From the NCBI GenBank assembly GCA_963204715.1, contig CAUJHK010000031.1:1-41411 (forward strand): a DNA stretch of 41,411 bases, in the 5' to 3' direction. The notes beneath the pieces were generated by a model. The model did no database searches. It worked only from the letters and a program-made list of their open reading frames with translations, and was not told the DNA's origin. Made by a program: the position numbers and the translations under genes. Origin of the DNA: Pseudomonadota bacterium (lineage in GTDB: Bacteria; Pseudomonadota; Alphaproteobacteria; Micavibrionales; Micavibrionaceae). Shown here in pieces: positions 41,328-41,411 of the stretch; the stretch's first letter is position 1, and each line of letters starts with the position of its first letter.

Positions 41328-41411
41328 AAAATCCAAAAATTCGGAATAAAAATTTCAAAGGTCATATAGTCTATCAGAAAATTCGGCTTTTGATAAGAAA
41401 AAGAATAGGAT

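Noticed and set aside
1-41411. tRNA or rRNA genes, CRISPR arrays, insertion sequences or phage genes
   Set aside because: No cloverleaf-like gap, no repeat-spacer pattern, and no transposase, integrase or terminal inverted repeats were seen.

Overview
The window looks like a chromosomal segment of an alphaproteobacterium of moderate GC content. The evidence is the gene set and order: a MucR/Ros regulator, UbiK-YbjN-ProC, Lgt-MidA-PgeF, Prs-L25-Pth-YchF, a PleC-like PAS kinase, RHH_4 and YdcH small proteins, and a PhaR/PhaC/PhaA/PhaB block. I see no rRNA, tRNA, CRISPR array, insertion sequence, integrase or phage gene. The content is mainly housekeeping and gene density is very high. Several genes overlap by 1-14 nt, and five convergent pairs are separated by 3 bp or less, or overlap at their stops.

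Layout. 0-3.6 kb: Nfu-type Fe-S carrier, a secreted NodB-like protein with a degraded active site, a RutE-type nitroreductase, TsaB and a MucR-family regulator. 3.6-5.3 kb (minus): UbiK > YbjN > ProC as a tightly overlapping operon. 5.4-9.2 kb (plus): HldD, Lgt, MidA-like methyltransferase and PgeF. 9.2-12.8 kb (plus): Prs, ribosomal protein L25, Pth and YchF. 12.8-19.5 kb: IlvE (minus), an OmpR/EnvZ-type two-component pair, a CsaA-like protein, a phasin and a large PAS-domain kinase. 19.5-24.3 kb: RecX, an orphan ABC-2 permease, Hsp33, a lipoprotein, an OmpA/Pal-type lipoprotein and a DJ-1/PfpI protein. 24.4-25.5 kb: prfB with its programmed +1 frameshift, which the ORF track shows truncated. 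25.6-30.1 kb: two consecutive secreted proteins of unknown function that share an N-terminal two-cysteine domain. 30.2-34.0 kb: polyhydroxyalkanoate (PHA) genes, phaR divergent from phaC, then phaA and phaB. 34.1-37.7 kb: a large AsmA-family protein. 37.7-41.3 kb (minus): YdcH, PurE, PurK, FumC and an RHH protein, with a cluster of DnaA boxes between purE and purK.

How the genes work together. phaA, phaB and phaC make PHA from acetyl-CoA, PhaR probably represses the pathway, and the phasin 14 kb away coats the granules. Prs, PurE and PurK serve purine synthesis. L25, Pth, YchF, TsaB and RF2 serve translation. Lgt, HldD, AsmA, PgeF and the lipoproteins serve the envelope.

The observations I rate most worth following are: (1) the tandem secreted pair with identical 109-residue cysteine spacing, one member carrying two TcpQ-like repeats and the other a very long coiled coil; (2) the four DnaA boxes with an AT-rich patch between purE and purK, a candidate replication origin or DnaA-controlled site; (3) the perfect 16-bp palindrome plus overlapping dyad upstream of a near-consensus promoter for the DJ-1/PfpI gene; (4) the NodB-fold protein lacking metal ligands. 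All calls were made by eye, without database searches.
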